Source: Rhizobium mongolense USDA 1844 (GTDB lineage: Bacteria; Pseudomonadota; Alphaproteobacteria; Rhizobiales; Rhizobiaceae). Taken from it: 64,000 bases of DNA. A program made the translations under genes and the position numbers. The stretch lies in contig NZ_ATTQ01000004.1 of assembly GCF_000419765.1 (NCBI RefSeq), positions 62,001 through 126,000 on the forward strand. Direction: 5' to 3'. The notes beneath the pieces are model-generated. The model did no database searches, had not been told where the DNA came from, and saw only the letters and a program-made list of their open reading frames with translations. Positions within the stretch are counted from its first letter, which is position 1; each line of letters opens with the position of its first letter. This document shows, in pieces, positions 28,028-36,337 of this stretch.

Positions 28028-28345
28028 TTATGCTGCAGATCTGCTGCGGCCCTGGACTGCATAAATGTCCTCGAGCGTCGCCAGGATCTTCATCACCGGT
28101 TCCGAATTGCTCGAGTAATAAATGGTCTGCGCGTCACGGCGGGTCTTTACCAGCTTCTGGGCCCGCAGCTTTGACAGATGCTGCGAAAGCGCGGACTGGC
28201 TGAGGCCAACCTGGGTCGCAAGGACGCCGACAGGAACCTCGCCTTTGACGAGACTGCAGAGGATCAGGAGGCGCTTGGGGTTCGCCATCGCTGATAAAAG
28301 GGCGGCCGCCACGTTTGAGTGGTCTGAAAGGTCAGTGGTTTCCAT
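28028..28345 (-). CDS. nolR: ArsR-family regulator, NolR-like
   Basis: A 105-residue winged-helix repressor. The core LSAMANPKRLLILCSLVKGEVPVGVLA, VGLSQSALSQHLSKLRAQKLV and RRDAQTIYYSS closely follows the rhizobial NolR sequence as I recall it; NolR represses nodulation genes and affects many other loci. There are no metal-binding ELCVCDL-type cysteines, as expected for NolR rather than a metal-sensing ArsR. The ATG at 28345 gives the family N-terminus; a frame to 28387 would add 14 residues. Orthology needs a phylogeny, so the gene symbol is tentative. Confidence 0.7.
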   Translation of the reverse strand: METTDLSDHSNVAAALLSAMANPKRLLILCSLVKGEVPVGVLATQVGLSQSALSQHLSKLRAQKLVKTRRDAQTIYYSSNSEPVMKILATLEDIYAVQGRSRSAA

Positions 28346-28451
28346 ATTTCCAATCTTCCTAAGCGAATTATGTATCCGTATAGGCACAGGGCGTTAGACG
28401 GGGTTGGCGGACGTTCAAAACGTAGCAACTGGTCCGGAAGATTGTATATAC

Positions 28452-29207
28452 CTAAATTTCACGTAGCGAGTATGCTATTTTAGATATGTGTGACTTAATG
28501 TCCGTCGCATTCTCGATGGGTGACTCAAATTCGCAACGGTTGAGCAAATCACCGGAAATAGCGTCGAACCCTGCGCAATCCACTCCACATATGCGCCATG
28601 CCGCATCGTTCGGCGCCTTAAAAAGCTCTGCAAGCGCTTCGGACAGGTCGGCATGCTCCTCTACTAAATCTCGCACTGTCTGCGCTGCCTGCGCGGCCAC
28701 GGCCTCGTTCGCGGGCGAGAGAATCATGAGGTCGGCACCTTCCAGAACATAGGCGCGGCCGAAGCCGCCATTGAGGCTTGCCGACTGCGGAACGAGACGG
28801 AAGAAACGGAAGTCCGGGAAGTCGATATAGAGCTTCGCCTTGGCATGCCGATCGAGGAAACGGGTGCGGATGCGCTGGTGAACGGCGCTTCCGCGCTCGA
28901 CCGGTTCGGCAATGGATTGGGTTGTGAGCCGCGGATGCGCAAGGGGATCGCCCCTGCCAGGTTCGCCAGTCAAGAGGGAGGCGCGCGGGTCGGCCTCCAG
29001 CGCCTTAGTATGCGTCGACAGCGCCGAAACGAGGATGACGGGCACGCCGTCGATATCTGTACCGAGCAGAACGCGGCTTGCAAACGGAAAGCCGGTCGCG
29101 GGATCGAGCACTGCAAGAGCAGCATAGCGGGCGGAACGCAAAAGAACGCGCGCGAGCTTGCGCGCTTCTTCGTCCGTTTCCCTGAGTACGGAAGCCTGAT
29201 CTTTCAT
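28452..29207 (-). CDS. HugZ-like heme-utilisation / pyridoxamine oxidase-fold protein
   Basis: A 251-residue protein with an N-terminal split-barrel flavin-binding-like domain (about residues 15-150; RYAALAVLDPATGFPFASRVLLGTD, DPRASLLTGEPGRGDPLAHPRL) and a C-terminal segment with GVDCAGFDAISGDLLNRCEF. This arrangement is that of the HugZ family, members of which bind or degrade heme. The ATG at 29207 lies 32 bases after choV, so the gene may be the last of the cho operon, although its role in choline use is not obvious. A much longer frame through choV is antisense-free but out of frame and ignored. Confidence 0.75.
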   Translation of the reverse strand: MKDQASVLRETDEEARKLARVLLRSARYAALAVLDPATGFPFASRVLLGTDIDGVPVILVSALSTHTKALEADPRASLLTGEPGRGDPLAHPRLTTQSIAEPVERGSAVHQRIRTRFLDRHAKAKLYIDFPDFRFFRLVPQSASLNGGFGRAYVLEGADLMILSPANEAVAAQAAQTVRDLVEEHADLSEALAELFKAPNDAAWRICGVDCAGFDAISGDLLNRCEFESPIENATDIKSHISKIAYSLREI

Positions 29208-29239
29208 GTCCACTTTCTTGACGGAAGCAGACGGCTGGA

Positions 29240-30289
29240 TCAAGCCTGTTCTTTGCGCCGGTGCTGGGTCAGGCCGGCAACGACATCCTGAGCCGAAATC
29301 GTGCCGATGATGGCGCCGTTTTCGACGACCCCGATGCTGCCTGGCTGGCGGGCGAGTGCGTCGAGAATATCGACGAGCGGCGTTTGGGCGCGCGCCGTGG
29401 CGCTGACGCTCGCCCCCGCCGCATGGCCAAGGCCCGGTTGCATCACATCCTGCGCCGTCAACATGCTGATCGGATTCATGTGCTGGACGAAATCGGCGAC
29501 ATACTGGTCGGCAGGGTTTTTGACGATATCCTGCGGCGTGCCGCACTGGATGATGCGCCCGCCCTCCATGATGGCGATGCGGTTGCCGATGCGGAAGGCC
29601 TCGTCGAGATCGTGGCTGACGAAGAGGATCGTCTTCTTCAAGCGCCGCTGGAATTCGAGAAGCTCGTCCTGCAGGCGGGTGCGGATCAGCGGGTCGAGCG
29701 CGGAGAACGGCTCGTCCATGAGCAGGATCGGCGCGCCGGTCGCAAAGGCGCGGGCGAGGCCGACACGCTGCTGCATGCCGCCGGAGAGTTCGTTGACCTT
29801 GCGATCCGCCCACTTCGTCAGGTTGACGAGTTCAAGCTGCTCCTCGACCCGTTTCTTGCGCTCGGCGTCCGGCATGCCGGCAAGTTCGAGGCCGAAGCCG
29901 ACATTCTCCGCAACCGTGCGCCAGGGCAGCAATGCGAACTGCTGAAACACCATGGAGACGGTGTGCATCCGCAGATCGCGGAGCGCCTTCGGGCTGCATG
30001 CATAGGGATCTACCGGGCCGGTTGCCGAGGAAACTGAAACCTTGCCACGCACGACGGGAGCGAGGCCGTTGACGGCGCGCAGCAGCGTCGATTTGCCTGA
30101 GCCGGAAAGGCCCATAAGCACGAGGATTTCGCCTTCCTCGATCGTGAGCGAGGCATCGGCGACGCCAAGAACGAGACCGGTTGCGGCGCCGATTTCGTCG
30201 CGGGTCTTTCCCTGATCGACGAGAGAGAGGGCGGTTTGCGGCTTATCGCCGAAGATGATGCTGACATTGTCGAAGCGGACCGAGGTCAT
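29240..30289 (-). CDS. choV: Choline ABC transporter ATPase ChoV
   Basis: A 349-residue ATPase of the ProV/OpuA class. Walker A is GLSGSGKST, signature LSGGMQQRVGLARA, Walker B ILLMDEPFSALD, switch His in VSHDLDEA. The C-terminus carries one CBS-like region (about residues 275-345). It overlaps choW by four bases (ATGA). Together with ChoX and ChoW it imports choline, which rhizobia use as a carbon source and as a precursor of phosphatidylcholine and glycine betaine. Confidence 0.93.
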   Translation of the reverse strand: MTSVRFDNVSIIFGDKPQTALSLVDQGKTRDEIGAATGLVLGVADASLTIEEGEILVLMGLSGSGKSTLLRAVNGLAPVVRGKVSVSSATGPVDPYACSPKALRDLRMHTVSMVFQQFALLPWRTVAENVGFGLELAGMPDAERKKRVEEQLELVNLTKWADRKVNELSGGMQQRVGLARAFATGAPILLMDEPFSALDPLIRTRLQDELLEFQRRLKKTILFVSHDLDEAFRIGNRIAIMEGGRIIQCGTPQDIVKNPADQYVADFVQHMNPISMLTAQDVMQPGLGHAAGASVSATARAQTPLVDILDALARQPGSIGVVENGAIIGTISAQDVVAGLTQHRRKEQA

Positions 30290-31131
30290 GCGCCGTCTCC
30301 TTCGCCTGCCGTGCGGAACATGCGGTCGAGAATGATCGCCAAGATGACGATACAGAGACCGGCCTGGAAGCCCATGGAGACATTCACCGTGTTCAGTGCC
30401 CGAACGACGGGCTTTCCAAGACCATCGGCGCCGACGAGCGCAGCGATGACCACCATCGATAGCGACAGCATGATCGTCTGCGTGAGCCCGGCCATGATCT
30501 GTGGCATCGCGAAGGGCAGCTCGACCTTGCGCAGCACCTGCGTCGGGGTTGCGCCAAAGGACTCGGCTGCCTCGACGAGGGAGGGCGGTGTCGAGATGAT
30601 GCCGAGGCGGGTCAGACGGATCGGCGCAGGGATGGCAAAGATCACGGTTGCGATCAGGCCTGGCACCATGCCAAGGCCGAAGAGAATGAGTGCGGGGATC
30701 AGGTAGACGAATGTCGGGATCGTCTGCATCAGATCGAGCACGGGACGCATGATGGAGAAGACCCATGCGCGTCTTGCCCCGGCAATGCCGAGCGGAATGC
30801 CAATCGCCATGCTGACGAATGTGGAGGCGAGAACGAGCGCCAGCGTTTCCGTCGTCTCCTTCCAGTAGCCCTGGTTCATGATCAGCAGCAAACCGAGCAA
30901 GGTAAAGACCGCAACGCCGATCGAGCGACGGAGCCAATAGGCGATCGCCGTGATGGCGAGGAGCACGATCAGCGGATGTGGCGCCTGCAGGATGAAGAGC
31001 AATGCGCCGATCACGTGCGAGAGAGCGAAGGCTAGCCTGTCGAAAAACCATTCGCCGCTCGACGTCAGCCAGTCAACGGTGGATTTGGCGACGGGGCCAA
31101 TAGGGATTTTGTAATCGGTGATCCAGTTCAA
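30286..31131 (-). CDS. choW: Choline ABC transporter permease ChoW
   Basis: A 281-residue inner-membrane permease of the ProW type, with about six helices after a short N-terminus (MNWITDYKIPIGPVAKSTVDWL). The binding-protein-dependent transport loop is visible at VEAAESFGATPTQVLRKVELPFAMPQI. It follows choX after a 78-base gap with a terminator-like hairpin and overlaps choV. Confidence 0.93.
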   Translation of the reverse strand: MNWITDYKIPIGPVAKSTVDWLTSSGEWFFDRLAFALSHVIGALLFILQAPHPLIVLLAITAIAYWLRRSIGVAVFTLLGLLLIMNQGYWKETTETLALVLASTFVSMAIGIPLGIAGARRAWVFSIMRPVLDLMQTIPTFVYLIPALILFGLGMVPGLIATVIFAIPAPIRLTRLGIISTPPSLVEAAESFGATPTQVLRKVELPFAMPQIMAGLTQTIMLSLSMVVIAALVGADGLGKPVVRALNTVNVSMGFQAGLCIVILAIILDRMFRTAGEGDGA

Positions 31132-31176
31132 GGAGCGCGCCTATCCGAAAGAGCAGAGATCAGGATGAAACAAAAA

Positions 31177-31198
31177 GGGGCGGCGCGTGGGCCGCCCC
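31177..31198 (-). terminator. Leaky terminator between choX and choW
   Basis: On the minus strand GGGGCGGC and GCCGCCCC form a perfect 8-base-pair stem with a six-base loop, followed at once by TTTTTGTTT. It starts 12 bases after the choX stop, so most transcripts would end here and leave excess binding protein. Confidence 0.85.
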
Positions 31199-31209
31199 GT
31201 TCATCAGTT

Positions 31210-32163
31210 TCAAAGGCCGAGGCCGGACTTGACGGCCGCGGCGGCGTCCTTGCCGTCCTTGGTCGTGACGCCGGCGAGCCATGGCTCGACTGCCGTCGGA
31301 TTTGCCTTCAGCCATTCGGTTGCCGCGACCTGCGGATCCTCACCATCATTGAGGATCTTGCCCATGATCTGGTTTTCCATCTCCAAGCTAAACTTCAAGT
31401 TGGACACGAACTTGCCGACGTTCGGGCATTCGGTGACGAAGCCTGCGCGGGTATTGGTGTAGACCGTCGCGCCGCCGAAGTTGGGGCCGAAGGTGCTGTC
31501 GCCACCCGTGAGGTAGGTCATCTTGAAGTTCTCGTTCATCGGATGCGGTGCCCAACCGAGGAATACGACCGGCTTGCCGTCCTTCTCGGCACGGGCAACC
31601 TGCGCCAGCATACCCTGTTCGGAGGACTCGACGACTTCAAGCCCGCCCATTCCCATCTCGTTCTTCTCGATCAGGGTCATGACAAGGCGGTTGCCGTCGT
31701 TGCCCGGTTCGATCCCGTAGATCTTGCCGTCAAGAGCGTCCTTGTGCTTGCCGATATCGCTGAAGTCCTTGATGCCCATTTCGGCTCCCTTGGCGTTGGT
31801 GGCAAGCGTGTATTTGGCACCTTCGAGATTGGCTCCGATGGATTCAACCGACTTGTCGTCGAGATAAGGTTGGACGTCCTTTTGTTGTGCCGGCATCCAG
31901 TTGCCGAGGAACACATCGATGTCCTTGTTCTTCAGCGACTGGTAGGTCACCGGTACAGAGAGGACCTTGACGTCCGGCTCGTAGCCGAGGCTCTTCAGAA
32001 CGACCGCGGCGGCGGCGGTTGTTGCGGTAATGTCCGTCCAGCCTACGTCCGAGAAACGCACGGTCGAGCAACTTTCGGGTTCTGCGGCAAATGATGCGGT
32101 TGCGATGGAAAGTGCGGCAACTGCAGTGGCGGTGGTCAGTTTGAATGCGCTTGTTGTTTTCAT
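31210..32163 (-). CDS. choX: Choline-binding periplasmic protein ChoX
   Basis: A 317-residue solute-binding protein. The signal peptide is residues 1-26 (ending ASFAAEPES). The mature part contains FSDVGWTDITATTAAAAVVLKSLGY, DVFLGNWMPAQQ and VFLGWAPHPMNENF, whose tryptophans build the aromatic box for the quaternary ammonium group in ChoX. Two cysteines (ESC and ECPNVG) fit the known disulfide. First gene of choXWV. Confidence 0.94.
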   Translation of the reverse strand: MKTTSAFKLTTATAVAALSIATASFAAEPESCSTVRFSDVGWTDITATTAAAAVVLKSLGYEPDVKVLSVPVTYQSLKNKDIDVFLGNWMPAQQKDVQPYLDDKSVESIGANLEGAKYTLATNAKGAEMGIKDFSDIGKHKDALDGKIYGIEPGNDGNRLVMTLIEKNEMGMGGLEVVESSEQGMLAQVARAEKDGKPVVFLGWAPHPMNENFKMTYLTGGDSTFGPNFGGATVYTNTRAGFVTECPNVGKFVSNLKFSLEMENQIMGKILNDGEDPQVAATEWLKANPTAVEPWLAGVTTKDGKDAAAAVKSGLGL

Positions 32164-32398
32164 TTTAGACTCCCAGTCTTAGGTTCCCAAGCCAAGCATC
32201 AATAGCCGACATTTACAAGCGACCTCAGTGTGTTTGCGCCGCATTGGCTACCCCGAATGCGACGTGTCGCATTTTCCATGACACGGCCGGTTTCCCGTGC
32301 ATTTTACGATTTTTGCCTCCGGATTTCCTGTGATTATCGATTCTGCGGTCTTTTCTTTGCCGATTCGAGCTTTCAAGAAGCAAAATACGGAGAAAACG

Positions 32399-33001
32399 AT
32401 GGCAAAGCTCTATTTCAACTACTCTACCATGAACGCCGGCAAATCGACCATGCTGCTGCAGGCGTCGTATAATTACCAGGAACGCGGTATGCGCACCGTG
32501 CTCTTGATCGCAGCATTCGACGAGCGCACCGGCAAGGGTGTCATCGGTTCGCGCATCGGGCTGGAAGCGAGCGCGATCGCCTTCGAGGGGCATACCGATC
32601 TTTTCGGGCTCATCAAGGAATTGAGCGGCGAGGGCGGCCCGATCGCCTGCATCTTCGTCGACGAAGCGAATTTCATGACGCGCGAGCATGTCTGGCAGCT
32701 CGCCCGCGTGGTAGACCGGCTGAACATACCGGTCATGGTCTACGGGCTTCGCACCGATTTCCAGGGCAAGCTGTTTCCGGCTTCCGAGGAACTGCTGGCG
32801 ATTGCAGACGAGATGCGCGAGGTGCGCACCATCTGCTATTGCGGCCGCAAGGCGACAATGGTCGTGCGGCTCGGTGCTAACGGCGAGGTTGCGCGAGAGG
32901 GCGCGCAGATCGAAGTCGGCGGCAACGAGAAATACGTATCGCTCTGCCGCAGGCATTGGGACGATGCAATGAACGGCGAATGGCGCGCCGAGGCGGTTTG
33001 A
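32399..33001 (+). CDS. tdk: Thymidine kinase
   Basis: A 200-residue type II thymidine kinase, phosphorylating thymidine to dTMP in the salvage pathway. P-loop STMNAGKST at residues 9-17, the Asp-Glu of the Walker B region in IFVDEANFM, and the structural zinc site formed by CYCGRKA and CRRHW cysteines. The ATG at 32399 has TACGGAGAAAA upstream; an open frame continues 5' but lacks family similarity. Divergent from choX. Confidence 0.95.
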   Translation: MAKLYFNYSTMNAGKSTMLLQASYNYQERGMRTVLLIAAFDERTGKGVIGSRIGLEASAIAFEGHTDLFGLIKELSGEGGPIACIFVDEANFMTREHVWQLARVVDRLNIPVMVYGLRTDFQGKLFPASEELLAIADEMREVRTICYCGRKATMVVRLGANGEVAREGAQIEVGGNEKYVSLCRRHWDDAMNGEWRAEAV

Positions 33002-33053
33002 GCTTCGGCCTCCGAGCGGCTAGGCTAGGCTCGGAGATTCTCTGGAGAAGCCG

Positions 33054-34121
33054 GTGCGCAAAGCTCCCTCGTTCGACAGTCTATTTGAAGCAGCCGATGC
33101 GCTTGTCTCAACCCTGCGCGCCGACGCAACCGCGAGCGCCGACTTCATCGAGGATTTTGCGCGCAACGGAACACAATCTGACGACGAGGCGTTTCTGGCG
33201 CAGCGCGATCGGTTCCAGGCTTTTGCCACAGCGCGCGTGGAGTTCGATGGGCTGCTTGGCGAAATGGTGGCCGGCCTCGACCGCATGACGGCGGAGGTTT
33301 CGGCGGATCTGGACAGCTTCCGCGGCCTGACCGCGCGCGAGAAGCTGACCGGCTGGTTTTCGAGGCAGCGCATGTGGCACCTCCACAGTCAGCGTGTGCG
33401 CGCGGCCCCCGTGATCGAGCGGCTGCTCGACCTGCTGTCGAAATCGAACACCATTGCGGGATTGGTCGGCAGCCACCGTGACTTCGCGCTTGCCTGCCAC
33501 AAGGCGGCTGAGCGCGGCGTTGTCACGATTGTCGGGCAGCGCCGTCGCCTTGTCGATGCCATCGATATTGCGCGGCTGCGCGTGAAGGAGCTGAACGCAA
33601 AAGCACTGACGACGCAGGGGCGCATCGGCCTCTACGGCGGCAAGACCGAATGGGAGCGAATGGAGGAGGAGCGGCGCGCGCTCAAGGTGGAGGCCGAAAA
33701 GATCGCCGAAGAAGAGCAGGCGATGCGCCACGAAAGTCAGCGCCGCGAACGCTTCATTACAATGTTCCAGGCGTTTGTCGATGGGTTGAACAGCCAGATC
33801 GGTCTTTGCAACGCCTTGGCCCGCAAGCTTTCGATCGATACGGAAGAGCGGCTGATCATCTATCAGGCGCAGGTGGATGCCGACGCTCCGGGTTCGAAAC
33901 GGAAGATAACGCAAGAGCTGTTTCCGCATATCGCCGGGCCAATCTCGCTCTTCGAAAAAGGTATGCTTGTTCCCCAGGAAATCGGACGGCGCAAGGCGGC
34001 AGCGGATGCGGCCTTCGCCAGGAGGTTCGCGGCTTTTGCCGAAAGCCACGACGCGGCCGATGCCCCGATCATCGACCTGGCGCAAAAGCCTTCGAGGTTC
34101 AGACTGCGCTTCCTGCGCTAG
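33054..34121 (+). CDS. Conserved protein with long coiled-coil segments, unknown function
   Basis: A 355-residue soluble protein, starting at a GTG with GGAGAAG in front. It is largely helical: charged helices around residues 60-110, and a strong coiled coil around 195-240 (EWERMEEERRALKVEAEKIAEEEQAMRHES). No signal peptide or transmembrane segment. The following gene on the same strand, a membrane DUF2333 protein, starts 142 bases later, so both may concern the cell envelope, but this is only proximity. The helical layout recalls TelA-type proteins without a convincing motif match. Confidence 0.72.
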   Translation: MRKAPSFDSLFEAADALVSTLRADATASADFIEDFARNGTQSDDEAFLAQRDRFQAFATARVEFDGLLGEMVAGLDRMTAEVSADLDSFRGLTAREKLTGWFSRQRMWHLHSQRVRAAPVIERLLDLLSKSNTIAGLVGSHRDFALACHKAAERGVVTIVGQRRRLVDAIDIARLRVKELNAKALTTQGRIGLYGGKTEWERMEEERRALKVEAEKIAEEEQAMRHESQRRERFITMFQAFVDGLNSQIGLCNALARKLSIDTEERLIIYQAQVDADAPGSKRKITQELFPHIAGPISLFEKGMLVPQEIGRRKAAADAAFARRFAAFAESHDAADAPIIDLAQKPSRFRLRFLR

Positions 34122-34200
34122 ATGACGGCTTAAAGGCAATAATCGCGATCCCTGATCTTCCTGGCCTGCGCGATCCGTTAAAAATCTCTCCTTCATGTTG

Positions 34201-34226
34201 TGCTCGATCGAGCAAACACATATGTG
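34201..34226. promoter_or_regulatory. Two adjacent perfect palindromes, candidate operator
   Basis: TGCTCGATCGAGCA (34201-34214) and CACATATGTG (34217-34226) are both perfect palindromes, lying side by side 38 bases upstream of the DUF2333 gene. This is the usual place for a dimeric regulator. The regulator is unknown. Confidence 0.4.
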
Positions 34227-34263
34227 AAAGCAGAAATTTCTGACGTTCTGCTAGGAGAAGGGC

Positions 34264-35391
34264 ATGCTCGACCGGATCGCCGGTTTCTTCAGGCTGATCG
34301 GCCGCACGATCGCCCGCTGGTTCAGCCTTCTTGCCGCCTGGGCGTTCTGGCCTTTCCTTGCCGCTCATGGCTGGTACCAGCGCCGGACTTGGATGATCCG
34401 AATTCCCATCATTGCGCTCGCGGCGCTGCTTGCCGTCCTTTACGCGTACTTCTTCTGGCAGACGCAGGTCTGGTCGAATTTCAATCCGTCCTTCGTCGAC
34501 CAGTACCGTCTTTCGGAACGCAAGGTCCCGGCCGGCCAGGAACTGCCTGTTGCCGGCGGCGCAGCACCTGCGGCCAAGACCTGCCAGCGTTCTGCGATCG
34601 TCGATGTCGCTGCCGATCTGACCGACTTCAACGTCAACCAGAACTCATGGATATCGTCCATGCTGCTCTACCGGCTCGGGCTTTTCGGCATTGACTGGGA
34701 TCACACGCCGTTCCTCGACAACAAGGCGTCCTTCCAGCGCGGCGTCAATCAGGCGGCGAGGCGGACATCGGCCGAGCTTGTCGATACGCTCGGGCGCGTG
34801 CGCGGCACCTCCGGCATCAACAACGATCTTCAGAACGCCCGCGGCAATCTGCAATTCGACGAATACAGCTGGTATTTCGGGCTCAATCCGTTCGGGCCGA
34901 AGACGCCGACGCCGAGCTACTACCGTTCGGCCATCGGCAGCCTGCGCAAGTTCAATACCGACCTTGCCAGCTGCAACGCTGTTTTTGACGGCCGTGCCGA
35001 CAACCTCATCCAGTTCATCGACCGCATTGCCAACGATCTCGGCGGCACGTCCGACATGCTGGCGGAGCGCTCGGAAAATCACAATCGCGGCTGGTTCGAC
35101 ACGCGCGCTGATGACCGTTTCTGGTTCGCCTACGGGCAGCTCTACGCCTATTACGCCATCCTTTCGGCAGCACAGTCGGACTTTTCGCAGGTGGTGGCTG
35201 AGCGCAATCTTGGCGCCATCTGGAGCGGCACGACAAAGCAGTTTCAAGCGGCCCTGCGCATCCAGCCGGCGATCATTTCCAATGGTCGCGAGGACGGCTG
35301 GATCATGCCGAGCCATCTGGCGACGATGGGCTTTTACATCCTCCGGGTCCGGTCTAACCTCGTGGAGATGCGTTCCGTCCTCGACCGCTGA
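34264..35391 (+). CDS. DUF2333 family membrane protein
   Basis: A 375-residue protein with two hydrophobic segments near the N-terminus (about residues 18-38 and 45-66) and a large periplasmic domain. The domain has the DUF2333 landmarks: VNQNSWISSMLLYRLGLFGIDW, DNKASFQRGVNQAARRTS, and the C-terminal FWFAYGQLYAYYAIL and LRVRSNLVEMRSVLDR. The family has no established function. A GGAGAAGGGC site precedes the ATG. Confidence 0.82.
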   Translation: MLDRIAGFFRLIGRTIARWFSLLAAWAFWPFLAAHGWYQRRTWMIRIPIIALAALLAVLYAYFFWQTQVWSNFNPSFVDQYRLSERKVPAGQELPVAGGAAPAAKTCQRSAIVDVAADLTDFNVNQNSWISSMLLYRLGLFGIDWDHTPFLDNKASFQRGVNQAARRTSAELVDTLGRVRGTSGINNDLQNARGNLQFDEYSWYFGLNPFGPKTPTPSYYRSAIGSLRKFNTDLASCNAVFDGRADNLIQFIDRIANDLGGTSDMLAERSENHNRGWFDTRADDRFWFAYGQLYAYYAILSAAQSDFSQVVAERNLGAIWSGTTKQFQAALRIQPAIISNGREDGWIMPSHLATMGFYILRVRSNLVEMRSVLDR

Positions 35392-35394
35392 TCG

Positions 35395-35590
35395 TCAGGG
35401 CCGAGGCGAATTGTCTTCGATTTCCGCAATGCGAACCGCTTCGACGAATTCGTGGGTGACGCCGACGATCTCGGTGCCGCGGAAGCGCCTGATCGATATC
35501 GCCATCTTGTAGCGGCCGCCCCGGTTATCGACCCTGTAGCATAGTGAAATCCAACCTTGGGCAGGCTCTCGTGCTCGAAGGTCTGCGCTG
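35395..35590 (-). pseudogene. Probable remnant of a small gene
   Basis: The minus strand reads CYRVDNRGGRYKMAISIRRF followed by an acidic, regular C-terminus ending in EIEDNSPRP and a stop at 35395. The upstream part with protein-like sequence (QTFEHESLPKVGFHYATG) is in a different frame, so a frameshift near 35540 is likely. The only in-frame ATG (35505) would give 36 residues. It could instead be an intact short gene starting there. The family is not recognised. Confidence 0.35.
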
Positions 35591-35611
35591 CGCTGATTCT
35601 CTTATGATTTC

Positions 35612-36337
35612 TCAGGTGATGAGCTTCAATCGGATAGCCTTTGCAACCAACTGTGTGCGGTTCACGCAATCAAGTTTTTTGATGGCGTTCGTCATGTAGG
35701 CGTTCACGGTGTGGTCGGAGAGGGCGAGGATCTGGCCGATTTCCACCGAGGTCTTGCCCTGGGCGGTCCAGCGAACAACTTCGAGCTCGCGTGCGGAAAG
35801 CGCATGATAGGTGCTGTCTTCGTTGCGCTTGACCGCACTGAAGGCGTCGAAGGCGTGAAGCACGATCACCGTGAGTTCGTTCATCTCGCTCTGGCTGAGC
35901 GCTGCGCGGTCGCCCGAGAACCAGAAAACCAGCCGCTTGCCGTCTGCCCCATTGACCGGCAAAACGACGCTGACCGGCATTTTGTGCTGGAGCATCAGGC
36001 TGCGTAGTTCGCAGCGAAACATCTCAGACGTTGGTGGATCAGAGAGATTCCATTTTTGCGGGGCGACGGTTTCTCCGAGCACTATCGAAAATGGACAAGC
36101 GCGCAACGTATGAGCGCGGTCGAATTCTCTGAGATACGTGCCCGTCAGCGAGGTTTCGATTACTAGCGGTTTGAGAAACAGGTCTTCCGCGGACGGCTTA
36201 TTCATCAGCGTATAATGGGCAAACCCAAAAGCGTCTGCAATCCTGTGCAAGGCCTGGACAAAAAGAGCGCGCGTTCGCGCCGATGCCAATTCTGCCGATA
36301 AAAGTGACTGCCTTTCTGAGGTAGTCATGTAAGACAT
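35612..36337 (-). CDS. LuxR-type regulator (solo)
   Basis: A 241-residue regulator with an N-terminal autoinducer-binding-like domain (about 15-160) and a C-terminal GerE helix-turn-helix (ALSARELEVVRWTAQGKTSVEIGQIL...HTVNAYMTNAIKKLD). In classic acyl-homoserine-lactone receptors an Asp-Pro follows the aromatic cluster; here the matching segment is YLREFDRAHTLRACPF, with Cys-Pro. No luxI-type synthase is nearby, so it is a solo that may bind another ligand or none. A second ATG three codons in (36328) is possible. Confidence 0.82.
   Translation of the reverse strand: MSYMTTSERQSLLSAELASARTRALFVQALHRIADAFGFAHYTLMNKPSAEDLFLKPLVIETSLTGTYLREFDRAHTLRACPFSIVLGETVAPQKWNLSDPPTSEMFRCELRSLMLQHKMPVSVVLPVNGADGKRLVFWFSGDRAALSQSEMNELTVIVLHAFDAFSAVKRNEDSTYHALSARELEVVRWTAQGKTSVEIGQILALSDHTVNAYMTNAIKKLDCVNRTQLVAKAIRLKLIT

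Noticed and set aside
26464-28203. Long plus-strand frame across the aminotransferase
   Set aside because: Antisense to a well supported class III aminotransferase.
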